A DNA stretch of 64,000 bases from the NCBI GenBank assembly GCA_016212525.1, contig JACRGD010000005.1, positions 26,304 to 90,303 on the forward strand. The letters run 5' to 3'. The translations under genes were made by a program, and so were the position numbers. The notes beneath the pieces are model-generated. The model was given only the letters and a program-made list of their open reading frames with translations. It was not told the DNA's origin and did not search any database. The stretch's first letter is position 1. Each line of letters starts with the position of its first letter. Positions 35,249 through 42,446 of this stretch are shown piece by piece. Source of the DNA: Microcaldota archaeon. GTDB lineage: Archaea > Micrarchaeota > Micrarchaeia > Anstonellales > Bilamarchaeaceae.

Positions 35249-36202
35249 CTATTCAATGATTTTTGGATCGTCTATTATTTTCCTGCCTAATTTCTCGCTT
35301 GCAATGCTAAAGAGCGATTGGGGTGGAATGACTCCTGCTTCTGTTATATATCCACTTATGTATCTGGCAGCAGTTGCCTCAAAGGCCGGATTGCGAATTT
35401 TTAATTTCTTAGGTGCATCTTCCCAAACTTCCCTCGGGTCTCGCTCTTCGATTTTTTCACGTGTTCCAAAGAGCGTCATTGGGTTATATTTGAAGAGTTC
35501 TGCAGCGCAGTAGAATGAGACATCATTCATGTAGGCAATGTGTGCAAGTGTTGATGTTCCGATTTTGTTTATCAGGTCGCCTCGGGAAGTTATCGAGTCC
35601 GCGCCTACAATTACTATGTCTGCTTTTTTCATCTGATGTGCCATTGCGCCATCGACCGATAATGTTACGTCTATTCCAGCGGCAACAAGTTCGGTTGCTG
35701 TTGTTCTACCCTGGTATCTGGGTCTGGTTTCAAAGCAAATGACTGAAAACTTTTTGCCCTCTTTCTTGGCTTCTTTAATTACTTTTGTTGATGTCGATGA
35801 ATGACAATGTGTTAGGACAACCGCATCATCTGGAATCAGTGCGGCTCCATGTCTGGCAAGTTTTTGGGCATCCGCATCCATTTTTGAGAGCAGATTCTCT
35901 TTTTTCTTTCCAATTTCTAAGGCCAGTTTCGATTTTTCCATCGAACTGTTGCTTCGAATCTGCATTAGTGTGAATCTGCAAACATCTTCGAGCAAATTTC
36001 GCATCATCGGTTCGGTTGGTCTGGATTTGATTAGTGCGTCTGCAATGATGAGAAGATGCTTATAAAGTGCGTCTGAGTTTTTGGCCGTGCTGTTTTGGGC
36101 TTCAATTGCAAATGCTTCGAGTGCTGATTTTGCAACATTTCTTGCGCCTTGTATTTTGAGTGATTTAATGTCGGCTATGATACGCCTGACTTCCGTGTGC
36201 AT
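35249..36202 (-). CDS. e2b2: Ribose-1,5-bisphosphate isomerase
   Basis: A 317-residue member of the eIF2B-related isomerase family that converts ribose 1,5-bisphosphate to ribulose 1,5-bisphosphate. LTHCHSSTSTKVI (~125-137) with the catalytic Cys, FETRPRYQGR, and IVGADSITSRGDLINKIGT with the catalytic Asp are all present. Together with AMP phosphorylase it supplies RubisCO with substrate. It is divergent from the lysine-poor protein at 36254; a TATA box for that gene lies in the shared spacer. Confidence 0.9.
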   Translation of the reverse strand: MHTEVRRIIADIKSLKIQGARNVAKSALEAFAIEAQNSTAKNSDALYKHLLIIADALIKSRPTEPMMRNLLEDVCRFTLMQIRSNSSMEKSKLALEIGKKKENLLSKMDADAQKLARHGAALIPDDAVVLTHCHSSTSTKVIKEAKKEGKKFSVICFETRPRYQGRTTATELVAAGIDVTLSVDGAMAHQMKKADIVIVGADSITSRGDLINKIGTSTLAHIAYMNDVSFYCAAELFKYNPMTLFGTREKIEERDPREVWEDAPKKLKIRNPAFEATAARYISGYITEAGVIPPQSLFSIASEKLGRKIIDDPKIIE

Positions 36203-36217
36203 AGACTGCTAATCGAT

Positions 36218-36228
36218 CTAAGCTATAT
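36218..36228 (+). promoter_or_regulatory. TATA box ahead of the 345-residue protein
   Basis: GCTATATAAAG at 36218-36228 lies about 30 bases before the ATG at 36254, giving a nearly leaderless transcript. This argues for that ATG over a start at 36197 within the divergent gene. Confidence 0.6.
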
Positions 36229-36253
36229 AAAGCTTTCTTACTCAATTTTGGTT

Positions 36254-37291
36254 ATGATACTTCCATTGTTATTTGATTTGCGTCTTGTTGAGCGAAGAGC
36301 CGAGGGCATTTCCCTAAACACTGCAATTGCGCCGCTGCCTCCGCTTATTCAGGGTTATTTAACTTCCAATATCTCTCCTTCCTTGTCTTTAGAGGAACGA
36401 ACTCGAATAATTCTCCAGCGATTTGACGGCCTTTGCAGAAATGCTCTTGGTGAATCTAATCCTCATCAAAGTCAGGCCGACGCTAACTTGAGAAAAAGCT
36501 TTTTGAAAAATCATCTGGGTGATGATTATCTTGCAAACTTAAGGCAGATCAGAACCCAACTTGTTGCTCTTACTCCTGCATTAGCCCGAACAGAATCTCC
36601 TTTTGAGGTTCGCGATCATCAGGCTGCCCTGGCTCGGACTCCCCATCCAGATCTTTCGAGAACTGTTCCAGAGCCGGTAGCTCAAGGGCCTTCCGGGGCT
36701 GTTCATTTTACTAACCTTGAAAGAATTGCTACTTCTGTGGGTGTGCAATTGCCTCCGGACGGGACTGCTCAGGAGCAGCTGGAATTTCTGCGTCAGAAGC
36801 TAAGAACTATGGAACGTGATCTTATTGGCTTTCCATTACACCATCACCACGATCCAGATGCAGTTCGATTGCGCACATCTCTACATAATCGCAGCGATCT
36901 TGCACAGGATCGTGTCCGAAGAGCGCAGCGAGAATTGCGACGCCTGGGAGATGAGGCCACTGCTTCAGAAACGGTGCTGAGCCCTACTTCGATTACTATT
37001 TCGAGAGCTGAAATGGATCGATCAAATCGTCAACATCAGGTTGTGGCTGCTTTGGGGATGCAAGAGGATTCGGAGCAAACCGCGATCGTTCGTGAACTTG
37101 AGCGGGTTCAGACTGCCCTTCGTGTCAGAACAATAAAAATCGGCTCGCAAAATGTTCCTCTTGAAACTGCGATCCGTGAACACCCAGAGCGGTTTGATCC
37201 AATGATAAGGCGAATCGTCGAGCAGCAGGGTGGATTGGCTCAAGCGAGAACGTTTGTCGATGAATCGCTCCAAGCATTGAGGTCGAGTTAA
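36254..37291 (+). CDS. Lysine-poor, Arg-rich helical unknown protein
   Basis: About 345 residues. No known domain is recognised. The sequence is helical and Arg/Glu/Gln-rich, with heptads at about 200-260 (DLAQDRVRRAQRELRRL). I count only four lysines, far below the neighbouring genes. An HHHHDPD run near residue 195 is unusual. It shares its composition with the large protein at 30633-33641, and the two flank the AMP phosphorylase/isomerase pair. No signal peptide or membrane helix is evident after the short hydrophobic start. Confidence 0.65.
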   Translation: MILPLLFDLRLVERRAEGISLNTAIAPLPPLIQGYLTSNISPSLSLEERTRIILQRFDGLCRNALGESNPHQSQADANLRKSFLKNHLGDDYLANLRQIRTQLVALTPALARTESPFEVRDHQAALARTPHPDLSRTVPEPVAQGPSGAVHFTNLERIATSVGVQLPPDGTAQEQLEFLRQKLRTMERDLIGFPLHHHHDPDAVRLRTSLHNRSDLAQDRVRRAQRELRRLGDEATASETVLSPTSITISRAEMDRSNRQHQVVAALGMQEDSEQTAIVRELERVQTALRVRTIKIGSQNVPLETAIREHPERFDPMIRRIVEQQGGLAQARTFVDESLQALRSS

Positions 37292-37387
37292 TTATTTTTT
37301 AACTTTAGTTCGGTCTCTTTCTAAAATGAAAATCTAAGAATGAGTCAATAGAAAATAAGAAAAATTAAAGAAAGTTAATTGTAAGAT

Positions 37388-37702
37388 TTATCCAAACAAG
37401 CTTGCCAATCCTTCGGCTGCCTGTTCTTCTTTCTTACCTGTATCTTCTTCTTTCTTTTCTTCTTTAGCTGCTCCGCCTGCTGCTGGTGCTGCTGCAACTG
37501 GTGCTGCTGCCATCATGGTGGACTGCTTGAGAAGATCTTCGAAGTTAACTCCCTTGACTGCCTCTGCAAGAACTTTTGCTCTTGCGTGGTCAGCTTCTAC
37601 GCCTGCTGCCTTTACGACTGCGACGATGTGAGCTTCACTTACTTCCTTGCCTGCCCCGTGAAGGACAAGAACTGCATGCAAATATGGATCTACTTTAGTC
37701 AT
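37388..37702 (-). CDS. rpl12: Ribosomal protein P1 (L12e, stalk)
   Basis: A 104-residue acidic stalk protein. The N-terminal helical dimerisation domain, starting MTKVDPYLHAVLVLH, is followed by an Ala-rich hinge, a Lys/Glu-rich tail and the conserved end GLASLFG that contacts translation factors. The ATG at 37702 is chosen over one at 37717 by homology to the family. It is the last gene of the uL1-uL10-P1 operon. The length is normal. Confidence 0.93.
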   Translation of the reverse strand: MTKVDPYLHAVLVLHGAGKEVSEAHIVAVVKAAGVEADHARAKVLAEAVKGVNFEDLLKQSTMMAAAPVAAAPAAGGAAKEEKKEEDTGKKEEQAAEGLASLFG

Positions 37703-37728
37703 ATATATACACCTCAAATATCAATTAT

Positions 37729-38586
37729 TTATTTTTTCTCCAAGCTGTTTAGAGCCGAACCCTGCCGCATGGCAGAGACGAGAAGCTGCTCCGCAAAACT
37801 TGTTGAGTATAAGTTTCCATTGAGTGCTACGTTCATGGACTGTTTGATTGCATTGCCCAAAAGGATTTCTGCGTTTAATCCGGTTGGATATTGCAAGTTC
37901 AAAGATACGTTAAGGCCCTGACCAATGCATGAGCCTAAATCGGTTGCTGCCGTATCTGCTCCATCAAGTAACTCTCTGGAATATGTATATTCACCATCAA
38001 AACCAATGATGAATTTTGCCATCGTTTCAAATGGCTGGATGTTAAGGCTCTGAAGTGCCTTGATTTTTTGAACTGTCAGCTTTTCTCCTGCCTTTGCAAG
38101 TGTGCTGTCCTTTGTGACTGCGATCTTACCAGCTTTGATCTGAACGTTCAATCCTGCTGCTTTCAATTCTGAAAGGGCTGGACCTGGAGGTAAGTCAGTA
38201 TCTCCTGCCGGAACAACAAGTTCAACATCTGTGATTTCACCAATCTTGGCTGCTCTCTTCTTCTTATTTTGTTTGAAGAAGACGTTCATATCATATGGTG
38301 ACTTGTTTGTAAGTATGAATGCCATCGGTTTGTTGCATTCAGTTGTGTACTTTGCCATTTTTGGAATGCCTTCAAGTACTCTTATTGCGACTGGCTTTCT
38401 TAGAACTAAAACGGTTCCGCCTTCTTGTCTTACTTTCTGCCTTAGCTTCTGAAATAATGCATCTGGCAATTGTCTTAAATCAAGAAGAACTACTGTCTTG
38501 TATTTCTTTACTGCCTTAAGTGCGCTCTGAACTTCCTCTACTTTCTTTTTTACTGCGCTTCGATTAACGTCAATTTTGTATTCCAT
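37729..38586 (-). CDS. rpl10: Ribosomal protein uL10 (P0), short form
   Basis: A 285-residue uL10. Recognisable are the rRNA-binding N-terminal domain (TVVLLDLRQLPDALFQKLR, residues ~31-49), the archaeal insertion around PPGPALSELKAAGL, and the first part of the helical spine that binds P1 dimers. It stops at SALNSLEKK, without the acidic hinge and the terminal hydrophobic LFG-type tail of most archaeal P0 proteins (usually ~330-340 residues). Fewer P1 dimers may be bound. The start has a GGTG site. It lies 10 bases after uL1. Confidence 0.9.
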   Translation of the reverse strand: MEYKIDVNRSAVKKKVEEVQSALKAVKKYKTVVLLDLRQLPDALFQKLRQKVRQEGGTVLVLRKPVAIRVLEGIPKMAKYTTECNKPMAFILTNKSPYDMNVFFKQNKKKRAAKIGEITDVELVVPAGDTDLPPGPALSELKAAGLNVQIKAGKIAVTKDSTLAKAGEKLTVQKIKALQSLNIQPFETMAKFIIGFDGEYTYSRELLDGADTAATDLGSCIGQGLNVSLNLQYPTGLNAEILLGNAIKQSMNVALNGNLYSTSFAEQLLVSAMRQGSALNSLEKK

Positions 38587-38596
38587 TTGAAATCAC

Positions 38597-39241
38597 CTAA
38601 TCTCTCTGCACCTGAGCCCGGATTGGTTTGCCCATTGTGAGCTTTACATAAATCGATTTTATGTTTCCTTCACTCACTTTTGCTCGGATTGCTTCGTAAA
38701 TAGTTTCAGCGTTTTCTACCAGTTCTTCTGGCGTCATAGTTTCTGTGCCTATGAGTGCCTGTGCGACCGGGAGATATTTTCCCTTGGATAATATTCTTAC
38801 GCTCTTTTTGGATCGCTCTATCATATCTTTTACGTTTCCAATGATTGGCTTTGGTAATTTACCTTTCTTACCCAAAACCTGACCTAGTGATTTAGCAACA
38901 GCTCCCATCTGGTTTGGCTGTGCTAAAAGGAAGTAGTTCTTTGCAAGATCAGTTAATTTGTCTTTTGCTGCGTAGTTTGCAATCTCGTTTGGAAGAATTA
39001 CCAAATCTGCGCCTGCTCTTCTTCCTTCATCTGCAATTGAAGCATCACCGATGATTGCGGATTTGAGCTCTTTTCCTCCTTTTCCTTTTGGAAGGACTAT
39101 ATCCAGGTTTAGTCTGTTTTCAGATTTAGAAAAATCCAAGCCACGCATGTTGATTATGATTTCAACGCTTTGTTTGAATTTCTTTTTTCCTTTGTCTTCC
39201 AGAGCCTTATTGATGGCTGTAAGTAATGTTTTTTTATCCAT
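38597..39241 (-). CDS. rpl1: Ribosomal protein uL1
   Basis: A 214-residue uL1. NMRGLDFSKSENRLNLDIVLPKG at about residues 31-53 and MGAVAKSLGQVLGKKGKLPKPI at about 112-133 are typical of archaeal uL1. It binds 23S rRNA at the L1 stalk and, in several archaea, represses its own mRNA. It is first in the operon uL1-uL10-P1. A cluster of three hairpins (39265-39326) lies 20-90 bases upstream of its start, within or next to the likely 5' leader; whether uL1 binds there is open. Confidence 0.93.
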   Translation of the reverse strand: MDKKTLLTAINKALEDKGKKKFKQSVEIIINMRGLDFSKSENRLNLDIVLPKGKGGKELKSAIIGDASIADEGRRAGADLVILPNEIANYAAKDKLTDLAKNYFLLAQPNQMGAVAKSLGQVLGKKGKLPKPIIGNVKDMIERSKKSVRILSKGKYLPVAQALIGTETMTPEELVENAETIYEAIRAKVSEGNIKSIYVKLTMGKPIRAQVQRD

Positions 39242-39264
39242 TGTAATCTCCCTCCTATCGCGAA

Positions 39265-39331
39265 GCGATCTTCAGATCGCGTAGCAAACGAACTTTAGTT
39301 CGTGAAGCAAGCAATCTTTAGATTGCGAAGC
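39265..39331 (+). repeat. Three TTTA/TTCA-loop hairpins with a 23-bp period
   Basis: Three perfect 6-bp hairpins begin at 39265, 39288 and 39311, exactly 23 bp apart: GCGATC-TTCA-GATCGC, ACGAAC-TTTA-GTTCGT and GCAATC-TTTA-GATTGC. Each is followed by G-T/A-AGC (then AA for the first two). The stems differ while the loop and the tag are constant, so the structure is what is conserved. It sits just upstream of the uL1 start. It is too short and too variable for CRISPR. Confidence 0.75.
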
Positions 39332-39389
39332 CGCTATAGTAATACGGGTATTCATCGTATTATCATCGAATGGTTTAAAAATCTCTCGT

Positions 39390-40055
39390 TTACTCCTCTA
39401 CCAACTCTGCAAACGCTTCTGGGAGGTCTGTACAGATCATGACCGTTTCATTATCTCTGAAAATCTGCACGTATCTGTTCCAGAATTCTTCGTGAGGCAT
39501 TTTATGTAATTCTGGAGACACGAGCGCAACTTTCTTCCCGTCCCTTAAGTATCTCTGGATGTCTTTTTCACTAAACCAGTCCGGGTTTTCAAAGTAATCT
39601 ACCCAGACGACGCTAGCGTCTCTATATAGATAAGGTGGTTCGTTTTCCGGTTCGCTGACTCGTGTGGCGAGCAGCAATTCCGCTCCCTTTTGGATTCTGG
39701 CTCTGTACTGATATGCAGTTGGAAATGACATGTCAAATACGAAGCTTGTTTTTGCTATTCCGAACTCTTGAGTATGTTTCACCATCTCGTCTTCGATTCC
39801 GTCCGCCTTTATGTTAAGTGCATACCAGACTTCTTTGAATTTTGGCAATTTTGAGAGTTCTTCGAGTAATTTTCTAAAAGTTAGTATTGATCCGTGGGGC
39901 ATATCATGCGAAACCACAACTGTACGGTTCTGGTCTCGAAAATCTGTTTCGATTCCAAATCCCAGTTCAACCGCTTTCACTAGCGCAGCCAAAGTATTCT
40001 TTTCTTCTGGTTTATACCATAATCCTCTGTGAGCTAAAATTCGAGATCTGAACAT
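39390..40055 (-). CDS. Glycerophosphodiester phosphodiesterase-like protein
   Basis: A 221-residue TIM-barrel protein of the GDPD family. AHRG at residues 8-11 supplies the catalytic His-Arg, ETDFR the metal-binding Glu-Asp, and VVSHD the second His. These enzymes hydrolyse glycerophosphodiesters; here the short length and lack of a signal peptide suggest a cytoplasmic enzyme of unknown substrate. The C-terminal half contains a PEFLHKMPHEEFW-like segment (PELHKMPHEEFW) close to bacterial PI-PLC-like small GDPDs. Confidence 0.8.
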   Translation of the reverse strand: MFRSRILAHRGLWYKPEEKNTLAALVKAVELGFGIETDFRDQNRTVVVSHDMPHGSILTFRKLLEELSKLPKFKEVWYALNIKADGIEDEMVKHTQEFGIAKTSFVFDMSFPTAYQYRARIQKGAELLLATRVSEPENEPPYLYRDASVVWVDYFENPDWFSEKDIQRYLRDGKKVALVSPELHKMPHEEFWNRYVQIFRDNETVMICTDLPEAFAELVEE

Positions 40056-40119
40056 AATTTGTTTTTTGTGGCGAGCTTTTATAATTCGAGCTCTTCGTCC
40101 ATTGCCTTACTCTTTTAAC

Positions 40120-40168
40120 CAAACTTTTATATACTAGTTTTTTATGAACTCCCAAAAGGAGGGTCCTA
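40120..40168 (+). promoter_or_regulatory. Promoter and strong ribosome site of the glutamate synthase genes
   Basis: TTTTATATACTAG around 40125-40137 is the TATA box. AAGGAGGG at 40156-40163 is an almost full anti-16S match seven bases ahead of the TTG at 40170, which decides in favour of this unusual start codon. Confidence 0.7.
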
Positions 40169-40169
40169 T

Positions 40170-42446
40170 TTGGTTGAAGTAATTGCAAGTGGCATTTCTG
40201 CAAAAAAGCGTCTCGCTACCCACCAAAAGGGAGGTCCAGATCATAATAAGGAATCTGGAGCTAGGGACTTCTGGACAAAAGCCCTTCGATTAGATCTTCA
40301 AGGGGCTGCTAGGACTGGTGTTCTTCCATTTTCCGTTGAAGCACTAATTCGTCCGTTTCCTCGATTTGATGCTCCTCCTTATCTGATGGGCGATCAAATT
40401 TTCCTAGATCCTAAACGGCCACAAAGTCCATCTACTCCTGCCAATCTAGAATTTACTTTAGGTGATCGTGTTTATAGTTCTCCAATCCTATTTGGTGAAT
40501 ATTCATTGGGCGCTACCCAGAGAACCGTTCATATCACAATGGGCGCTGCGGCAAAAGAAGAAAACTTTCTTTTTGGCATTGGGGAAGGAGGTCGCGATCC
40601 TTATCTAGCTGGAAACAAAAATGTCATGGGGCAGTTGGCTACTGGTGTCTTTGGATTAACTGCAGATATTCTTCGTGACTGTGCAGTTATTTCTATCAAG
40701 ATGAGTCAGTCTGCCAAAATTGGTCAGGGCGGAATGCTCCCTAAAGGAAAAGCCACAACATTCATCTGTGAACTTCGGGGGATGCCCAAAGGCGTTGACA
40801 TTCTTTCAGATGCCAGTAGAGTCTTTTCAATCGAAGAAGTTCCTGCTCTTGTTTCCATGGTTCGTGCGATTACGGGAAAGCCTGTATTTGTCAAAGTCGG
40901 TGCGTCTCATGCTATTGAATTTGTGGCTGCTGGAGTAGCTCGAGTTGCCCGAGCTGGGGCTAGTGGTGTTATAATAGATGGTCTAGGCGGCGGAACCGGA
41001 GCAGCTCCCGATATTATTAGAAATTATGTGGGTGTCGAAACCGAACTTGCAATTACTCTTGCACACCAACAGATCGAATCTATCGGTATGCGAGATAATT
41101 TCAAAATCATTGCCGCGGGTCGAGTAGATACTCCTTCTAAAGCAATGAAACTGGTGTTGATGGGTGCGGATGGGGTTCTTCTTGGAACCGGTTCTCTAAT
41201 TGCTCTTGGTTGTGGTATGTACCATACGTGTCATACGGGATGTCCTCCTGCACTTACTGCCGTGGGTCAGGATCAAGATGGCATTTTGGATCGGGCTATT
41301 GATGTAGGTGTTGCAACTGGTTGGGCACGGAATTTTTATCGGGCCTTTGCTGATAATCTGGCGTTATGCCTTGCAGCTGCAGGCTTTAGCTCTCTGTCTG
41401 ATGCGAGGGGCCACAAGGAAGTTTTGGTTGGAAGCGGTCTTCCAAGCGTAACTTCACGTCTTTTAGGCATCCCTTCACCCGATCCTTTTGTTTCCTATCC
41501 TCCCTCTTCAGTCCATTTGGACTATTTTGCAAAGATGCGCGAACATCTGGCTCAAACCGGCAAGTACAATGTTGCGAGTATGGGTGCAACGCTGGACCTT
41601 GATGCGCGCTATGCCATTTCTGATTATCTAAGACAAGATGGTCGAACGGTTGTGGGTCCGTCTCATGATGCATACCGGGATAAAATCGAAACCCATCTTT
41701 TTCTTGCTAATGAGGTTGAGGTTTCAACCCCCCTTCTGTTTAAGGAAGGTTCTTCCGATTCAGCTCGCCTCTCCCGGGAATCAAATTCCCTGCTCTTTGC
41801 CAATACTTCTGATGGCGACACATCACGCAAATTCATACCAATAAAATTCGCTGAACTCGATGCTAAAGTGTCTCAAATAAGACAATCAGCCGGAGTTCTT
41901 CTGGACGAATCAGAGGCAACTGCCGGCAACATTAAGCGAATAAAACAGTTAGGGAACATTTCGATTTACTGCCGAGTTCCTGCTACTGAAGATTGTCCGG
42001 AGCGAGCTATATCTTTGGCTAAAGCCGGAGTAGATTCTATTGTAGTTGAAGGTTCATTTTCGATGGCAGATGAAGTGCCAATTGAAGTTGCAGTTGCACA
42101 GGTTAATGCTGCTTTAGAAAACGAATTTTATCAGGGCAGTCTACTTAGACGAAAAGTTCGAATTATTGCAGATACTCAGATTCGCAGTGCTCGTGATATT
42201 TATTCGCTTAATTGCCTCGGTGCAGATATGGTCCTATCTGATCCTTCTGTTCTGATAAAAAATCCTTCTATCGAGCGTCAAAGAAATCTGATTCACGGAT
42301 TAATGCAGGAGTATCGAATGGTTATGGCGGCTTCGGGTCTTTCTATGATGAGCTCGATTATTGGCAATCGAAAGATTCTGCGAGCGGATCATCAGTTGCC
42401 AGAACAGTTGCAACAGTTAATTGGAGTTGAGTATGTTGGCCTTTAA
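40170..42446 (+). CDS. gltB: Glutamate synthase, FMN/3Fe-4S domain protein with duplicated half-barrel
   Basis: A 758-residue protein beginning at TTG. Residues ~85-440 are the FMN-binding TIM barrel of glutamate synthase: QSAKIGQGGMLP, VFVKVGAS, GVIIDGLGGGTGAAP, KIIAAGRV and MGADGVLLGT. The iron-sulfur cysteines follow as GCGMYHTCHTGCP. It would take ammonia from the partner subunit and make glutamate from 2-oxoglutarate. The remaining ~270 residues contain a second, degenerate copy of the C-terminal half-barrel (RIIADTQIRSARD, LGADMVLSD near 662-690; then a SGLSxMSSIIGNRKIL helix). The gene overlaps the next by 14 bases, so the two subunits are coupled. No GltD-type small subunit is nearby; the electron donor is unknown. 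Confidence 0.87.
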   Translation: MVEVIASGISAKKRLATHQKGGPDHNKESGARDFWTKALRLDLQGAARTGVLPFSVEALIRPFPRFDAPPYLMGDQIFLDPKRPQSPSTPANLEFTLGDRVYSSPILFGEYSLGATQRTVHITMGAAAKEENFLFGIGEGGRDPYLAGNKNVMGQLATGVFGLTADILRDCAVISIKMSQSAKIGQGGMLPKGKATTFICELRGMPKGVDILSDASRVFSIEEVPALVSMVRAITGKPVFVKVGASHAIEFVAAGVARVARAGASGVIIDGLGGGTGAAPDIIRNYVGVETELAITLAHQQIESIGMRDNFKIIAAGRVDTPSKAMKLVLMGADGVLLGTGSLIALGCGMYHTCHTGCPPALTAVGQDQDGILDRAIDVGVATGWARNFYRAFADNLALCLAAAGFSSLSDARGHKEVLVGSGLPSVTSRLLGIPSPDPFVSYPPSSVHLDYFAKMREHLAQTGKYNVASMGATLDLDARYAISDYLRQDGRTVVGPSHDAYRDKIETHLFLANEVEVSTPLLFKEGSSDSARLSRESNSLLFANTSDGDTSRKFIPIKFAELDAKVSQIRQSAGVLLDESEATAGNIKRIKQLGNISIYCRVPATEDCPERAISLAKAGVDSIVVEGSFSMADEVPIEVAVAQVNAALENEFYQGSLLRRKVRIIADTQIRSARDIYSLNCLGADMVLSDPSVLIKNPSIERQRNLIHGLMQEYRMVMAASGLSMMSSIIGNRKILRADHQLPEQLQQLIGVEYVGL

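Noticed and set aside
39265..39331. CRISPR array, because of regular 23-bp spacing
   Set aside because: The repeating part is a hairpin of changing sequence with only the loop and tag constant. Unit length is far too short, there are no spacers, and no cas genes are present.
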